64,000 nucleotides of DNA from Enoplolaimus lenunculus (GCA_030248215.1 JASANG010001261.1:53879-117878); one strand, 5' to 3'. Shown: positions 23,801 to 36,044, counted from the stretch's first letter. Notes: a model not told the origin generated them from the letters alone. Numbers and translations are program-made.

Positions 23801-26253
23801 GTTTTTACGATCATTACAGCAGACAAAGATAATGTTGAGGTCCAAAATCGGGTTCCAAATTCATCAGAAGAATCAGGCTCAGGTGACAACAATGAAGACG
23901 ATAACGTAAGTAATGCTTAATACATTTTGAACCGGGTGCGCAGGCTTTGCGCCAACAAAGTATATACCCCCTCATACCCTATTTAAAGCAATTATTGACA
24001 ACAATAATCATTATAAAATATTTTGAAATTTTGTTTATGTCTGAAATTCGAAAATGATGCTAAGTGTATTAATGTTGTTGGAAAGGGAACAATTATGTTT
24101 GTTCACACCTATGGTTTTAGGAGCCGCCGAGAAAGAAGTCGAAGACGACAAAAACTTCTGGACCAGCGAAAAAGAGTGCGTTTTGCAAAAAAATTACCTA
24201 TCTGTTTTTTGTCAGTTGCTACATTGTAAAGAATGTATTGTGTGCCAGAAAGGTAACCATTATTACGGTAGTGGTACCAGGGGGACGCTCAGGCCGCGTC
24301 GCCCAGTAGGCGTCAAAACCAAAAATACAAAACGTTTTTAGCTTCTTTCACTAGCGAACGTTTTTTCAGTATTACACTGAATGTTCCACCTGAGTCCGCC
24401 AGTGATAATAGGCATAATCCGAGGTATACTTGATAACCTGTTTTCCTTTGACTGAAACTTTTTCAGAAGCTTCTGGGTGGTCAAGACCATTGATGCTGAG
24501 CGACGCACTGCAAAAAGTTGTTCAAGCTGATTCGGTGAGAATTACGTTTTGTTTTTGTTTGTGTTCAGTTTTATTTAGCTGTTTTTATTTACTTTTTGTT
24601 TATTAAAAATAATGTTGAGTCGTCTGTTACTTCAATAACATAGCTGGTTGTAGTTCACGCTTCGAGGAAAGATTTTTTAATTGGTTTGACATTTTTAACG
24701 TCAGTAGGCTGCCTTTCTTGATTGATGGTAACCTTAATATTTTGTTTTCTTTTAGCTGCCTAGACATGAAGTTGTGCGACAAATGTGGATATATATCAAA
24801 GAACGAGATTTACAGGTAGAATAATGTTCAGTTAAAGTTCATTATAGACCTTGAACGTATTGTTAGAGAAACGTTCAGTTTCGGTTTGTAATCATGAAAC
24901 CGGAATTTACAAAGCCAAAATTTCCGGCCGATTCCTCATTGCTTGTCTTTTTTCGTAATTTAAAATAATGCTGCTACCGGAATTTTGGTTTCTAAGTTCA
25001 AAAACCAATGCCCTATACAGGAAGCTGCTGTTGTACTGACCATGTTTCGAACAATACTGGCATCCTGGATTAAAAATCTGAGAAGTGGACGAGTTTTTGA
25101 GAGGTGACTAACAGCGAAATGCGTCAGGTTTGTTGGCTTGTTTTCACAAGCGAATAGATGCAGGTACAGTCACGAACAGAATTAATTGCGTATTGATCGC
25201 GGTTGTGTCGACTCGCCACCGGTTGGCGGTTGTAACTGCGCTTACAAACCATTGAACGAGGTTTTGGTCACAGTAACTGTGGCCTGTTCAAATCCCGTTT
25301 GTGAGCGATTGCGTCCAAAAAACGAGTACCACGATTGCGTTTAATTCTGTTCCTAACTGTAAGACATCTTGAGGATCTTTTCCTCATAAATGGATATTTC
25401 TTCCTTATGGTCTAGGCAGTCGAAGAGCCGGTAAACTATATTCAGAATGCAGTTGCGACGCATTGCTCCTTTGCAAACTGCGCCAGGTTGCATTCTTATG
25501 TATTATCTTCTGTCTGTTAAAACCGCCAAGGATTAATCGCTTCTCAAGTATTTTATTATTGCGAAATTGCATTGTATACGTCATATTGATTCGCTTCAGG
25601 ATCCTTCAAACAAAAAGTTTGTTATTTGTGATGAACTGCTAGAGAATCTGTTTAGTAAGTTCACTGTCGCAATATAATGGCGTTTGTTTCATTAATTTAT
25701 TTTTAAGCGTGTGTCAATCTCCGAGTCTTGTTCGGAGAAAAGCAAAAAGCTACGTATATTCTTATAAGTGTAAAAAGCTGTACTGTTATCTTAGACACGA
25801 TAAATAGTGCTGTTATCGTTCTAAAAATTGTAAAGTAACTGTTCGGCTATGCTTCACAATGTTCACAAACTGTATAAAAGATGCCATAGAATGGTTTGGG
25901 AGTAGTGGGTATCTATACTGTACACTGCCGGAGCAGACAGGGTTGTGGGCTTCCCCAAACTCACGCGCGAAGCGAGCGAGAAGCTCGACGGATTTTAAAA
26001 CTTCAGCGATATTTGGGTGGGGGCCTCCAACTGGAAGGTATGGGGTGTCTGCACTGGCCCTGTTACTATATAAGTGAAATAAGTACCCTGTTGTTGTCTA
26101 TTGCAAATTTTGATACATTGGTGCTATTGAAAGTTCTAGATATTATGTCAGATATTTTGTTCCATTATTGTAGAGGTCAATAAATTCCGCGCATTTGGTA
26201 TGATGAAATTGCTGAGCAAACACATGTGGAGACCAGAAGAAGTTGATCAATGA
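17807..26253 (+). CDS. Tandem SWIB-domain protein with DEK_C-like N-terminus (17 exons, 390 aa)
   Basis: Exons: 17807-17849, 18401-18491, 19667-19782, 20172-20248, 20385-20450, 20624-20704, 21234-21279, 21659-21726, 22014-22073, 22390-22444, 23103-23168, 23820-23905, 24121-24175, 24467-24534, 24756-24815, 25600-25654, 26174-26253. All joins keep phase (391 codons with stop). Residues 1-56 look like a DEK C-terminal domain (DLLKGADLQTL, VRKQLESEYGVDLT). An acidic Ser-rich stretch follows (about 85-131). SWIB 1 spans about 178-256 (LPRHEVVKRLW, DPSNKQFVICD, KFRGFGMMKLLNRHM); a Lys-rich, NLS-like linker is near 287-303; SWIB 2 spans about 308-385 (LPRHEVVRQMW, DPSNKKFVICD, KFRAFGMMKLL). The architecture is that of yeast Uaf30/Tri1 and animal 'spp27-like' proteins, which act in the nucleus in RNA polymerase I or chromatin complexes. 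The donors of exons 3 and 11 are weak, and exon 4 may start three bases later. Confidence 0.93.
18210..18350 (+). repeat. Imperfect CCGG-rich tandem repeat in intron 1 of the SWIB gene
   Basis: About four diverged units of roughly 33 bp, each with a CGGACCC-like block followed by GCAATTTCTCAAA. A 67-codon frame across it is a repeat translation, not a gene. Confidence 0.55.
19225..19486. mobile_element. hAT-like MITE, CAGGGTGCAACCGG family, one end lost
   Basis: The right end TTCCGGTTGCACCCTG is intact. The interior (GTGAAATAACCTTAGTTGAA) matches the element at 4,603-5,324. The left terminal repeat is not recognisable. It lies in intron 2 of the SWIB gene. Confidence 0.55.
20791..21144. mobile_element. 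hAT-like MITE, CAGGGTGCAACCGG family
   Basis: Starts CAGGGTGCAACCGCAG and ends TTCCGATTGCACCCTT. Flanking 8-mers GTATTCCG and GTATTCAG (7 of 8) look like a target duplication. It lies in intron 6 of the SWIB gene. Confidence 0.75.
25165..25361. mobile_element. Tc1/mariner-like MITE with a tRNA-like interior
   Basis: Inverted ends CAGTCACGAACAGAATTAA and (inverse) CAGTTAGGAACAGAATTAA are flanked by TA on both sides, as for Tc1/mariner insertion. Inside, GCTTACAAAC and GTTTGTGAGC pair like an acceptor stem around CCTGTTCAAATCCC, which resembles a B box; the A box is poor. It lies in intron 15 of the SWIB gene. Confidence 0.65.
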
Positions 26254-27408
26254 TCGGCGTGGTTAGTTTAATCTGCATAGCTCAAATGTCGAAGCATTAA
26301 AAATCCATTTTCTTTTTATTTAAAAAGTTATTGTGCTCTGACACAGTGAAATTTGAACGGCTAAAACTTTCATTGGACAAAAACAACCTTAGATGAGGGA
26401 AAAGGGAAACATTTATAGTCTTGCCATGACACTATTTGAACTTACTTTAGCTATAATTTCAACTGCGTCAAACAAAACTTCTGCTATATAATGTGTGTTC
26501 ACGTTCGTTTTTGTAACAATCTTTGGTGTTTTAGCGCGGTACAATGGAAAACTCAAAACTAAAATTCAGCCTAAAACAGAGAACAATAATTTTTTAGATA
26601 TTTTACAAAAATTTGGCCGAGTTGTTTTGGACACAATTGACACGTTTTCTGGTTTTATTTTCATGAATTGTTTCAAGCTTCTAACCTAAGTAAATTTATG
26701 AGCCTGAAGATTTTTCGGTGCGCTGTGCCCTAAAACCCTGTCGTTTTAATGGTTGTAAGTTGTAAAGTAAATTTCAATTGGTACGTCTGTGATTTAAAAT
26801 CTTAACGAACTTTAATTTTGAACAACATTATTTTTACAAAGGTAGCCTAATTTTGTAGGAACGTTTACTTTTAAAAAAATTTTGAAATGCGCTGTTGATA
26901 AAATAAACCACTGATCAAGTAAATTTGAAAAAATTCATGTCGGCATAAGCTGCACGCCTGTTAATTATAAGGGCCTGCCCCATAAGCGTCTGCCAGAACA
27001 GTACCTTGCAGTCTCGAAAGTCACCCAGTGTCTTCTGTCACTCAGATGTTCTAACTAATAATGAGTTTTCTACTGCTCAGTCTAGATAACAGTATGTTTT
27101 TCTATCTGTTTGCTATTTTAGACCAACGATTATTGCTAAATGTACTACTATGCGCGCTGGTTTGTTGCTGATTCTCGTCATACGCATTTTACCTTGGCTA
27201 TATCTTACTAAAAAATTAGTATGTCTATAAAGTTTGCTCTTTGTAATTGATAATTTGTGGAACTATGTCTTGATCTTAAAATTCCATGTGGTTCCCGTAC
27301 TTAATTAGTGCTCAGTTTGTACGTTTTGACACAAAATTTTTCTGGCTGAATGAATTCGGACGCTGATAATTTAACCAGTTTGGATTGATTGTTACACATT
27401 GTTTCGTA
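26254..27408. other. Gene-free stretch downstream of the SWIB gene
   Basis: AT-rich DNA with no supported exon on either strand. The 64-codon plus-strand frame at 26,495-26,689 lacks family motifs and clear splice signals. The 3' untranslated region of the SWIB gene should lie here; a possible AATAAA near 26,900 is too far to assign with confidence. Confidence 0.5.
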
Positions 27409-27647
27409 CAGGGTGCGACTAGGCAGCAAAAAATGCCGAAGTTGTGACCGATCTTAAATATTATGTAGTTTATTGTTATTTTGGTCCTACAAGAGTTTCA
27501 GTAGCATTTGTGTTCCCTGGTGTGTAAAGTATTATAATTGTGATACAAACACAGTTTGATATTATGGAATTGTTATACTTTTGACTAGAATTATACCGGA
27601 ACCGGATGTTGATATTTTGCAGGAGCAGAATTTCCGGTCACACTCTG
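27409..27647. mobile_element. hAT-like MITE, CAGGGTGCGAC subfamily
   Basis: Starts CAGGGTGCGACTAGG and ends TTTCCGGTCACACTCTG. Flanking 8-mers GTTTCGTA and GCTTCGCA agree at six of eight positions. Confidence 0.6.
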
Positions 27648-27829
27648 GCTTCGCATTTGTATTTAAGAAAACAGTGAGTGATAATTGTTAAGAAAACGCA
27701 TACGCTGGCATTAATGTTGCTGTTGCTACATTCAGAAATGTCTTGAAAGACGAAAAATATTTTGTTAAGTTTCATTTGAATTCGATCCGCTTGTTTTGTG
27801 GTTGCTGTATACATTATTTCGGAGTTGTC

Positions 27830-27915
27830 ATATATATACATATATATACATATACATATATACATATATATAATATATAATATAAATTATATATAGGTAT
27901 GTACGTATATATATC
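27830..27915. repeat. TATATACA microsatellite
   Basis: Alternating TATATA and CATATA units with interruptions. Short frames rich in Ile, Tyr and Met across it are repeat translations. Confidence 0.8.
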
Positions 27916-29753
27916 TTTAATTAATGCTTTTACATTTGGCATTGTTGCGGCTACGTTAACCGATTATTGATTTTTGGCTTGGGTCCTCTTAGGGATAGGC
28001 TTGCTAGGCAAATGAAAGGAAGTAGCGAAAACTTATTAGGGTTAGGAACGTGAACATATTTTAACTAATACTCGTATGTTTCTTTCATCAAGTATAGGTG
28101 TACCAATGTAGTTCAGATGTGGTTGCTATAAAATTTGCGGACTAATTTTGTAACTTTGTTTGATGAATTATCACTTTGAGCGTGGATTTTAAAATCATTG
28201 GCCGACGGTTGTGAATTATTATTTTTACGTGCAAAACACATTGCGCGCAATGAAATATAACAACTTGCAAACGGTTGAAAATGAGTTATAGTTATGGAAA
28301 AGTAAAAGTTTCAAGCTCATTCTTACGATAAGGCTTAAAAATATGCTTATACTACTGGTACGGCCTTATTTTATACATTAGCCGTTTTACTCAGTTCTTT
28401 GCATACCAGTTGATTTTGCGCCCGGCGAGGCAAACTCAAACGTTGTACCGGACCGGAATTTGTGACATGACTTTTCACTGAGAAATTTTATTCGAGTAGA
28501 CGTTTCGTATTTCGTAAAGCTCGCAGAATCGGCGGGCTGTTTTATTTTGGACTCGCTTTTATTATTGCATTGATTTTGTTATTGTCAGTGTCGCGTTTTT
28601 TCAGGTGCTCTGTTTCATAAATGTATTTTGTGTGTCAAGTTAGTTCCAAGTTTTTTGAGAGATTTGAGGACAGATGGGCCTATTATTAGATGAGGGCCGG
28701 ACGATTTTCCTCGGGAGGTAAGCTTAAGCTTTAGACTATTTTTTGTTCCGTTTCTTTAGTACTTGTTTTTACTTGTTGGAAGTGCTCTGGCCAGCTGAGC
28801 GTAAAACATACCTTGATGTCCGGATATGAATCCGAAAAGAAACGTGTAGCCGAATATAGTTCCGCTCCGCTGTAGTCCATATATAATCGCAAAAAGTGAA
28901 AGTATATATCCAAGTCATTTAAAAATTGAAATTTAATTGAAATTATCAAGGGAGGTTATGAGGAGCCAAATCGGCATTATTCCGATATATTAACACTAGA
29001 GCGGGTCCTGAAGATTTGGACCAATATTACTCTGACAATGTAACAGCCAAAACATATTCCAAAGTTAAAGCAACCTCAGCGTAACAAACACAACTCTAAA
29101 ACAAAGCTTAGCCAAAGCACAAGTAAAAAATTAGTCTAAAATTTAAGCCTAGCCTATTTCGGTCTAGTGAGAAGGTTGGCACTGGCGGATCTATGAGGGG
29201 CGGGCGGACGGACGCCCCTCGTCAGAAATTTTTTGTTATAAACTGACAAGGTCCCCCTACCTTACGTTTTGCCCAATCAAAATTTTTTATAAAAAATTAT
29301 ATGGTCTATACATTACAATTTTCCCCCTCAAAAAATTTTTTCGTGGAAAATTGCTTTTCATAACATTTACGAGCCTAGTATTTTTAGATTTGTATGTTTT
29401 ACGCTCGTAGCGATCAGCTTGCAAATCATTTTACTTCCTTTAAACCAACAAGTTAAAACAAGTGCTTGAGAAACTAAAATTGAGTTGGAAACCCGAAAAA
29501 ACGCAAAATCGAGTTTCGCATATCCCAAATAGAAAATTTAATTTCGGATATCCGGATATGAAAAATATCCGATGTCCATTACTATTAGCAATGTGCTTAT
29601 ACAGTATTGATACGGCTGTCATCTATACATTGGCTGACCGATGAAAGATTGGTTATACTGTAAAAAAATTAAATTCTAATCGGTTTCCAATTCCAAGTGT
29701 TGAAATACAGTTATCAAGTTGCAATATTCTTCCGCTTATACACGCGTTATAGC
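27916..29753. other. Gene-free stretch with decayed TTAGGC-type MITE pieces
   Basis: No supported exons. AAGCTTAAGCTTTAGACTAT near 28,722-28,745 and TTAGTCTAAAATTTAAGCCT near 29,130-29,155 match inner parts of the GGCCAATGT elements found elsewhere, in opposite orientation, so a decayed or interrupted copy may span between them. Confidence 0.4.
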
Positions 29754-30135
29754 CAGGGTGCAACTGGAATTACGGTTCCGGTAAGGAAATCTGGTATTTT
29801 TCACTATCCAGTTCCGGCCGGTAAAACTCCGGTATTGTTCACCACAATTTTTCGGTTTTGAAAATTTTTCTCATCCGAAAACTTGAGAAAAATTGGCATA
29901 TATGATTCAAACTTATTTTGCAATAATTACCTGAGCGTGTATTGCCAAGATTTTCAATTTGCGCCATTCTCCATAACTTATGATATGTTTCCATTTATAC
30001 TACATTTGTTTCAAGATTTTGGGATTCTAAATGGTGTGTTTATAGCACTAAAAGCGATAAAATAGCGTTAAAAATGAATTTTTCGGTAACAAGTATTTCT
30101 TTTCCGGTTCCGGTTATAATTCGGGTTGCACTCTT
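29754..30135. mobile_element. hAT-like MITE, CAGGGTGCAACCGG family (uninterrupted reference copy)
   Basis: Starts CAGGGTGCAACTGGAATTAC and ends CGGGTTGCACTCTT. The interior aligns with 15,461-15,867 and with the split copy at 11,293-12,430, which allows the nested insertion there to be seen. Confidence 0.75.
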
Positions 30136-30607
30136 TATGGTGTAAACTTTATCGTCGATTATGAACCGAATGTACTGGTTTCGTCTTAATTTCCGTTTCC
30201 AAATTTGATCGTTGACGTTGAAATGTATATAATTTGCTTTACTCAAGATTTTTCGGTTCAACGGAAAGTGAATTGTGTTTGGCATCTTTATTGTTATGTA
30301 TGTATACAAGTAAAATGTCTGTGCTATTACGTAGAACAGAGCATTAACAGGGCGTAAACGGATAGTAAAGATAACGGAAGCTAAAAACAGTATTGTTCTA
30401 CCAATACAACTAAAAATGCAAGTATTCATCGGGCATTCTAAAATTCCAGAGAAAAATTAATGCATTATCCAAAATAAATATGGCTGTGTGGAAAAAATGG
30501 TTATATATATTTCAGTAAAAATTAGAATTATCCAATTCTGTTAATATACGCACTGCAAATAAAATAACATTTCTTGAGCACACTTAGTTTAAAGTATACA
30601 TTTGTAG

Positions 30608-30776
30608 GCCAATGTTACTTTAAGGGTCGTAACCGTAGATTCAGTGTATTCCTAAGCCTAAGCATTACAAAAAACGGGTTCCTAAGCCTAAAAGCAAAAT
30701 ATGTAATCTAGAATCTAAACCCACTCTTTTATGGACCCATCAAAAACTTGGACGCCCCTTAAAGTAACATGGGCCA
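30608..30776. mobile_element. MITE, GGCCAATGTTACTTTAAG family with CCTAAG units
   Basis: Starts GGCCAATGTTACTTTAAGG and ends CCTTAAAGTAACATGGGCC. Inside are CCTAAGCCTAAG runs (TTAGGC on the other strand) and TCTAGAATCTAAACCCACTC. Related to 33,629-33,778 and 54,661-54,843. Confidence 0.7.
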
Positions 30777-31860
30777 CTGTATATATGATTTGTAGTAGGT
30801 GCAGGTCGATTTTCTGCCGGAGCCAGATCTTTGTTGTATACTCGTTGGGCAGGAGTTATAAATTAGTATTGGGTTTGCAAGTTTTAAAGTTTAAGGTGAA
30901 GTACAGTGAGAATTTAACGTAGGTAAGTTGCGAGCGAAGTATATATTCTGGAACGGCAGAAAATCGTGTATATTAAACGTTCGTGTGTTTGACATCTGCG
31001 ACAAAATCGCCGTTCTGTTTCCATGAAACGACCCACGCGACGAGTATTGTAGTTTTTATTCCAAGCAGCACAATCATTAATTATTCGCTTCTTGCAGAGT
31101 CAGATTCTTCCCCACAACTTGCTGAGCATTTACAATACCCGCAGTACGATGCTAAATATTTCCAAAGTATGCAAGGGTTGCATAGTATGTTCGCAACATC
31201 AAACGTATCCTGCAACAAAATCAATTTATGTTGAATTCAACGTACAAAAATTCAATTTATTTTGTTAGCATTTGACATCTGAACATTCTTAAACGGATCG
31301 TTGAAAACAGACTGGTGGCGGTTGAACCACTGTCAGCAATGTTTGTCATGGTTCACGTGAACACTGTCGTCTATATATATTCTGAGTTTATTTATATCTG
31401 CCAGGTCCACTGCTATAGATCAGGATACAATCGGAGGTCTGCCTCCGGCTCCGTCAGAAAATCGACGTCCGGCTTCGGCTCCGGTAGCATTGTTGCCGGA
31501 CGTTCCAGCAATTTCGATAGTGAAATAAAGTTTTACAACATTTATCAGTTTTGCGTGTTTCGTTTTAAGTTTTGGTAGAGTTTTGAGGAAAGCATTGTCG
31601 AGATTTCGTAAAAAATAAGCATAAAATCAAGCGATTTAGCAGCACGTCACAGATATTTGCTAAAATTCTAACTGTTTAGGAATCACAATTTTTGCAAAAA
31701 TACGAAATATTTCATTACCGTATATAATTAGCTTAGCGAAACCTCCGGCAACAAAACCATCTAGAAACATGTTCACCGGAAAAGTATTCATTGAAAGTAC
31801 TGAAACAATTCAATGTCTGTTTGTAGGCTTGAAACGTGCCTGCAAAATCCAACCAGGCTG

Positions 31861-31936
31861 TCTCCGCGGGCGTACCCTCTGAAGAGGCCAAATAAATATC
31901 ATTCCCCCTCTTCTATTCGGGTCACTACAGTACTGC
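31861..31936. mobile_element. Fragment of the TA-flanked GACCCGAATAAGAGGG element
   Basis: TCTTCTATTCGGGTCACTAC and GGCCAAATAAATATCA match one end of the element at 33,984-34,413 in inverse orientation. It overlaps the 3' end of the frame at 31,899-32,252. Confidence 0.55.
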
Positions 31937-32252
31937 TTAAGTTTGCTTCTCCTGCAATACCGACTGGAACAAAATTTGTTGATCTCTCATGGCTCCGGCT
32001 TTTTCGTCGCCGATTGCGTCCAGGGCTGCTTGCTTCACAACTAACCGCAGTCTGTCGATTGTTTTTTGGGCCAACTTTTAAATGGAGTTCAAACGGTTTA
32101 GCAGTTGTTCGAACGGGTTGCTTTCGAAACTGTTGTTTCCATTCGTTTGGCGAGTTTGCTTCGTCCCCATCACAAGACGCGCCGTCACTTGTTGTTTTCG
32201 TGTAATTACTTGACTTGCCTGTAATGTCGGCGCAGCCTGGTAAACCGGACAT
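31899..32252 (-). CDS. Unrecognised ORF or exon, 117 codons
   Basis: ATG at 32,252 (MSGLPGCADITGK) opens a frame of 117 codons with a Lys/Arg-rich part (GRNRRRKSRSHERS). The last codons run into a transposon end, so the C-terminus is doubtful. A second frame on the same strand also looks helical and coding-like (NPFEQLLNRLNS, then after a stop DAIGDEKAGAMRDQQ), so the true frame, or a spliced arrangement, is open. GC content is higher than in the flanks. No family recognised; it could be a decayed gene. Confidence 0.25.
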   Translation of the reverse strand: MSGLPGCADITGKSSNYTKTTSDGASCDGDEANSPNEWKQQFRKQPVRTTAKPFELHLKVGPKNNRQTAVSCEASSPGRNRRRKSRSHERSTNFVPVGIAGEANLSSTVVTRIEEGE

Positions 32253-32586
32253 TGTAGCATTTATTCAATTGATATATTGCAGCTTTTTAGCTCAATAATA
32301 GTAGGGGTTGATGATAGTAGAAAATAATTATGATAACAGATAAATCCTTCTTTATTGCAGTTTTAGAGCATTTTTAGCTCAAAGATCTGAACAATTAAAG
32401 AGTAACGCAGAAGAAAAAAATAAATTTCAAACTGGTCGTTCGCTACTCGCTACATGCACGAGTGTAAATTATAATCAACGCCTGCTCTACATTTATTTAC
32501 CCAGGTTGCCAAATATAATTGTCAAGTTCAACAAAAGTTTTATACAGAAAAATATATTTTAGCACCTCATCCCTTGAAGCGTACAC

Positions 32587-32650
32587 TGTAAAGGATTTTC
32601 CTGACTACACAAACTGAGTCAAATTCGACTCTACCAGAGTCAAACTTGAA
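32587..32650. mobile_element. Fragment of the CACTGCAAAAAATGG / GAGTCAAATTCGACTC MITE
   Basis: TTTTCCTGACTACACAAACT and GAGTCAAATTCGACTC match the interior of 53,433-53,642. Only part of one arm remains. Confidence 0.55.
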
Positions 32651-33628
32651 GATCATTTTTAAAAAAGTTTAACCCGAAACCTGAACTGCGCAATATTTTG
32701 GTGAGAACGAACGATTAAGCAGATATAAAAAAACTAAGAATTGTTTCCGTTACACATCTCCATCGCCGTTTGGCTGTAAATGGTCTGATCTCGAGTATTT
32801 TTTCAGATTGCAAATTTCACGAGTCTAACTGATAATTCTACAATAAACCTTGTAGTTTTTGCAAATAATTACACCAAAGCTTTAATTTGTCCAAAAGTAG
32901 ATTATTTAAATTCCGAGGACCCACTTGGAACAGGATGTGTCATTGCTAAACGAACGCAGAGTGCCAAATCAGTTATTTGACCATCTCAATAACTACTGAT
33001 CAAACAGCAAGAATTTGGATCGCTCTGCTGTCGGTAAATGTGGTGGTCAGAAAAGATGAAACTAAAGACCATAAAATGATGAATTTCTCGAAAACTAAAA
33101 TTAGGTTGCGAAAGAAAATCAGACGAAGAAACTCAAATATGCAAAAAAATTTCAAATCATAATTTTTCCACAAACGACAGGTCGCAGAAAATACCATAAA
33201 ACCCGAAACAAGAACTTTTATTACCTACAAATTTCTGCTCGAACTGTTTCGTTTTGGCTAACAATACCGACGTACAAAAACTCATAGTCTCACATTTCAA
33301 AGCGATTGAAAGTTGTATGTCAAATAGGGTATCATGGCAACTAAAGTTATCAGTTCTGCGGCAAGCATCACATCAACTTATGAATCAGCAGATGTAGCTG
33401 TAAAATACACTACCTAATATACCATATGTTATTAAACACATACACGCTGTGACAACAAGCAATTGCTCGCGTTTAACCCATTTTATAGACCGTAGTCTCA
33501 GCACGATGGGTCTTTCAAGGCATTTTATACCCTCCTCGCATATATTTCACTTATAAATCACGCTAAATAATCACTTAGCTCACCTTAAATTTTTTTGCCA
33601 TACCTCAAGCATTCAAGCATAGTTACAT
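32651..33628. other. Gene-free stretch with a decayed relative of the long-TIR element
   Basis: CGAACGCAGAGTGCCAAATC followed by AGTTATTTGACCATC near 32,951-32,985 resembles the interior of the element at 52,062-52,826. No exon is supported. Confidence 0.4.
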
Positions 33629-33778
33629 TTTGGGGCGTCCAGGTTTCTGGACGGTTTATAAAAGAGTAGGTTTAGATTCTAGATTAAATGTTTTTGCTTA
33701 GGCGTAGTCTTAGGCTTAGGCTTTGGCTTAGGAATACGCTTAATCTACTGTTACGCTCCTTAAGGTAACATTGGCCAT
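33629..33778. mobile_element. MITE, GGCCAATGTTACTTTAAG family with TTAGGC units
   Basis: Right end CCTTAAGGTAACATTGGCC. The interior has CTTAGGCTTAGGCTTTGGC and TAGGTTTAGATTCTAGATTA. Inverse orientation relative to 30,608-30,776. Confidence 0.7.
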
Positions 33779-33983
33779 AAGCAGGATATCAAATTCTTTT
33801 GCAAGCTTGGAAGTACTCTTCTTCGCACCAAAGAAATGCGGTGAGGAATTTTGTCGTTTCAGGAACTAAAATTGCACTTATTTATTGCCCACATCACAGG
33901 GTGCCGGAAAGACGGTATAACGCATCGCCATCCACACACGACGAATACCGCTAGATTTCATTCTTCGAAAGACTGTTCTCACT

Positions 33984-34413
33984 TACTGTAGTGACCCGAA
34001 TAAGAGGGTGGACTGATATTTATTTGGCCTCTCCAGAGGGTACCCTCCCCCTTGTTATTCGGTTACGGACTGTTATTTATTTTTAACCCACGTTCCGCTG
34101 CCCTTCGTTACTGATATATATCCGGTACTGCAGTTAACCGTTGAATTAAACGTTTACTTGTCTAGTGACAAGGTTATACTTTAGGAATGTACTTTCATAA
34201 TTTAAGTACGCTTTAAAGTTTAGAACTCAACTTATTTGGTCCTGGAGTCATACGCTACAGTTAGCGTTAATCGACACTTATGGGCTCTAATTAGGGTTTA
34301 TAGACCCTATCCGTTTACGGACTCTTATTAGGGTTCTGGACTCCTACTGATTTGGACTCAAAATGGGGACCCCGTCTTATTACCCCCTCCCTCTTATTCG
34401 GGTCAATACAGTA
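33984..34413. mobile_element. TA-flanked MITE, CTGTAGTGACCCGAATAAGAGGG family
   Basis: Left end TACTGTAGTGACCCGAATAA and right end (inverse) TACTGTATTGACCCGAATAA, about 25 bp each, with TA at both borders, as expected for Tc1/mariner-type insertion. No transposase frame inside. Confidence 0.65.
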
Positions 34414-36044
34414 TCCGCGGTATACAAATATTTCTTCAGCCCTGGCCCTAGCTAGGGCCGATAAGTGTTACTTATATCAGCCGTGTGGCCGAGAACTGAT
34501 AAAAGTTTAGCATTCTGGTAACAGTGCGGGCAACAAATGAAATATTACTTATAAAATAGAGCAATAATTGAAATATCGTCCATGCGCATGATATACAACA
34601 TTTTTACCACCTCGTTATGGCAGGAAAACGATTTTTGTTGAAGTCCCTCGAGCAATAACCTTGTTTTGGATCTCAACTGTCGGAACAGCAACCCGGTGTC
34701 TTGAGCAAAAACTATTATGCTTGGCCTGGAGCACCTCAGATGCAAAAGGTAGCATGCGTACCCACGGGTGCTATTTATTTACTAAATCGAGAACGCCCTG
34801 TATGCGTATTTTGGGCAACTTTCCAACATTAACTTTGTATACATAATATTCTTAGAACACAAACGCGATTATTCTGAAAAAAATTGCGTGCACATTGTTG
34901 TACATTCGTAAACTTGTGTACAGATTGCGCAAAGCCTGTTGACTAGTAGTGTTGTGGACCGGCTAGGCACCTAATCATATTTAGATTTCGATTCTAAACT
35001 TATACCTTAAATCTGAAATGTTGCCTACGTTCATCAATATGGTCAGTGTTACGATTTAATCACTAGTTGGGACTACTTTGGTTGCTGTTGTTTTCTACAC
35101 AGCTCCTGTAGTAAGATAAAGCACTTCAGTTGATCTGGGTTCCGTTGCCTTTTAGAAAAATGTAGTGTAATCTTTCACTGAATGATATATAAATGTTTTT
35201 GACAATAATTAAAGAGAATAATTATGTAATCGGAATATATCATCTCAGATTCTAAGGATTTTGAAAAGTGACAATTTTATACCTAGGTTCAACAAAACGA
35301 AATTAAGTTTAGGTTTCAGTTTTGTTCGTTTGTGATAAACTACTAATTGTGACTACAGGATCAATTTCAGAATGGATCAGGAGAAGTCATTGACGCAAAA
35401 TGTTAAAAATATATAAGTGTAATGTATAAGTGCCACAGGCAACATTTTTAAATGTAGGTTAGTCGGACACAGTATATTTAACTAAATTTCTAAGCCCAAA
35501 CGGGCCGAGATGACATCTGAAACCCCCCTGGCTACGCCCTTGTTTATTGTATATAAATATATTTACTAGCCTACCGCCCCCTACTGAACCCTTGTTATGA
35601 CATGGGACTATAAGCAGGATGTGGGACTGCCGCCTTCAAGCCCCTCGCAGTAAGCGATTCTCACACGAAAAGCGATAAAAACAGTTATATACTTTATTGC
35701 AAATTTTAACTGTATCAGTAAGAGAATTCAAATCCCAAACGGTGGGTAGTTAACAGCTGAAACCTCACTGCTACACCCCTGTTTTTTGTGTATAAATAGT
35801 TTTATACCTAAGCAGGCGTGTTCTGATCGCTGTTTTGCCTAAGCTGCACTCCTGCTTGTAGTAACGGGACAGCAGGACGGTCCTCAGCGGCACATGGCCG
35901 AATATTTTGATAGTTAAATGTTTCGTTGTATTAATTGTATAAAGAAAGAGTGATCGGCAATATTTTGCATAGATGTTGTGATGCATAAAAACATTCAGAA
36001 ACAATGCGGTAAACTGACTTCTATTAAAGCTTATGGGATACTAC
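34414..36044. other. Gene-free stretch
   Basis: No supported exons or complete repeats. Short frames (for example 34,545-34,745 and 35,771-36,004 on the minus strand) lack family motifs. Two related blocks near 35,515-35,560 and 35,757-35,800 (CCCCTGGCTACGCCCTTGTT and CACTGCTACACCCCTGTTTT) suggest a local repeat. Confidence 0.45.

Noticed and set aside
25859-26183. Plus-strand frames of 72 and 95 codons near the last SWIB exon
   Set aside because: They lie in intron 16 just before the last exon; the supported exon starts at 26,174 in a different phase.
30040-30429. 129-codon minus-strand frame
   Set aside because: Starts outside and ends inside a hAT-like MITE, is rich in AT-type codons and has no recognised motif or splice context.
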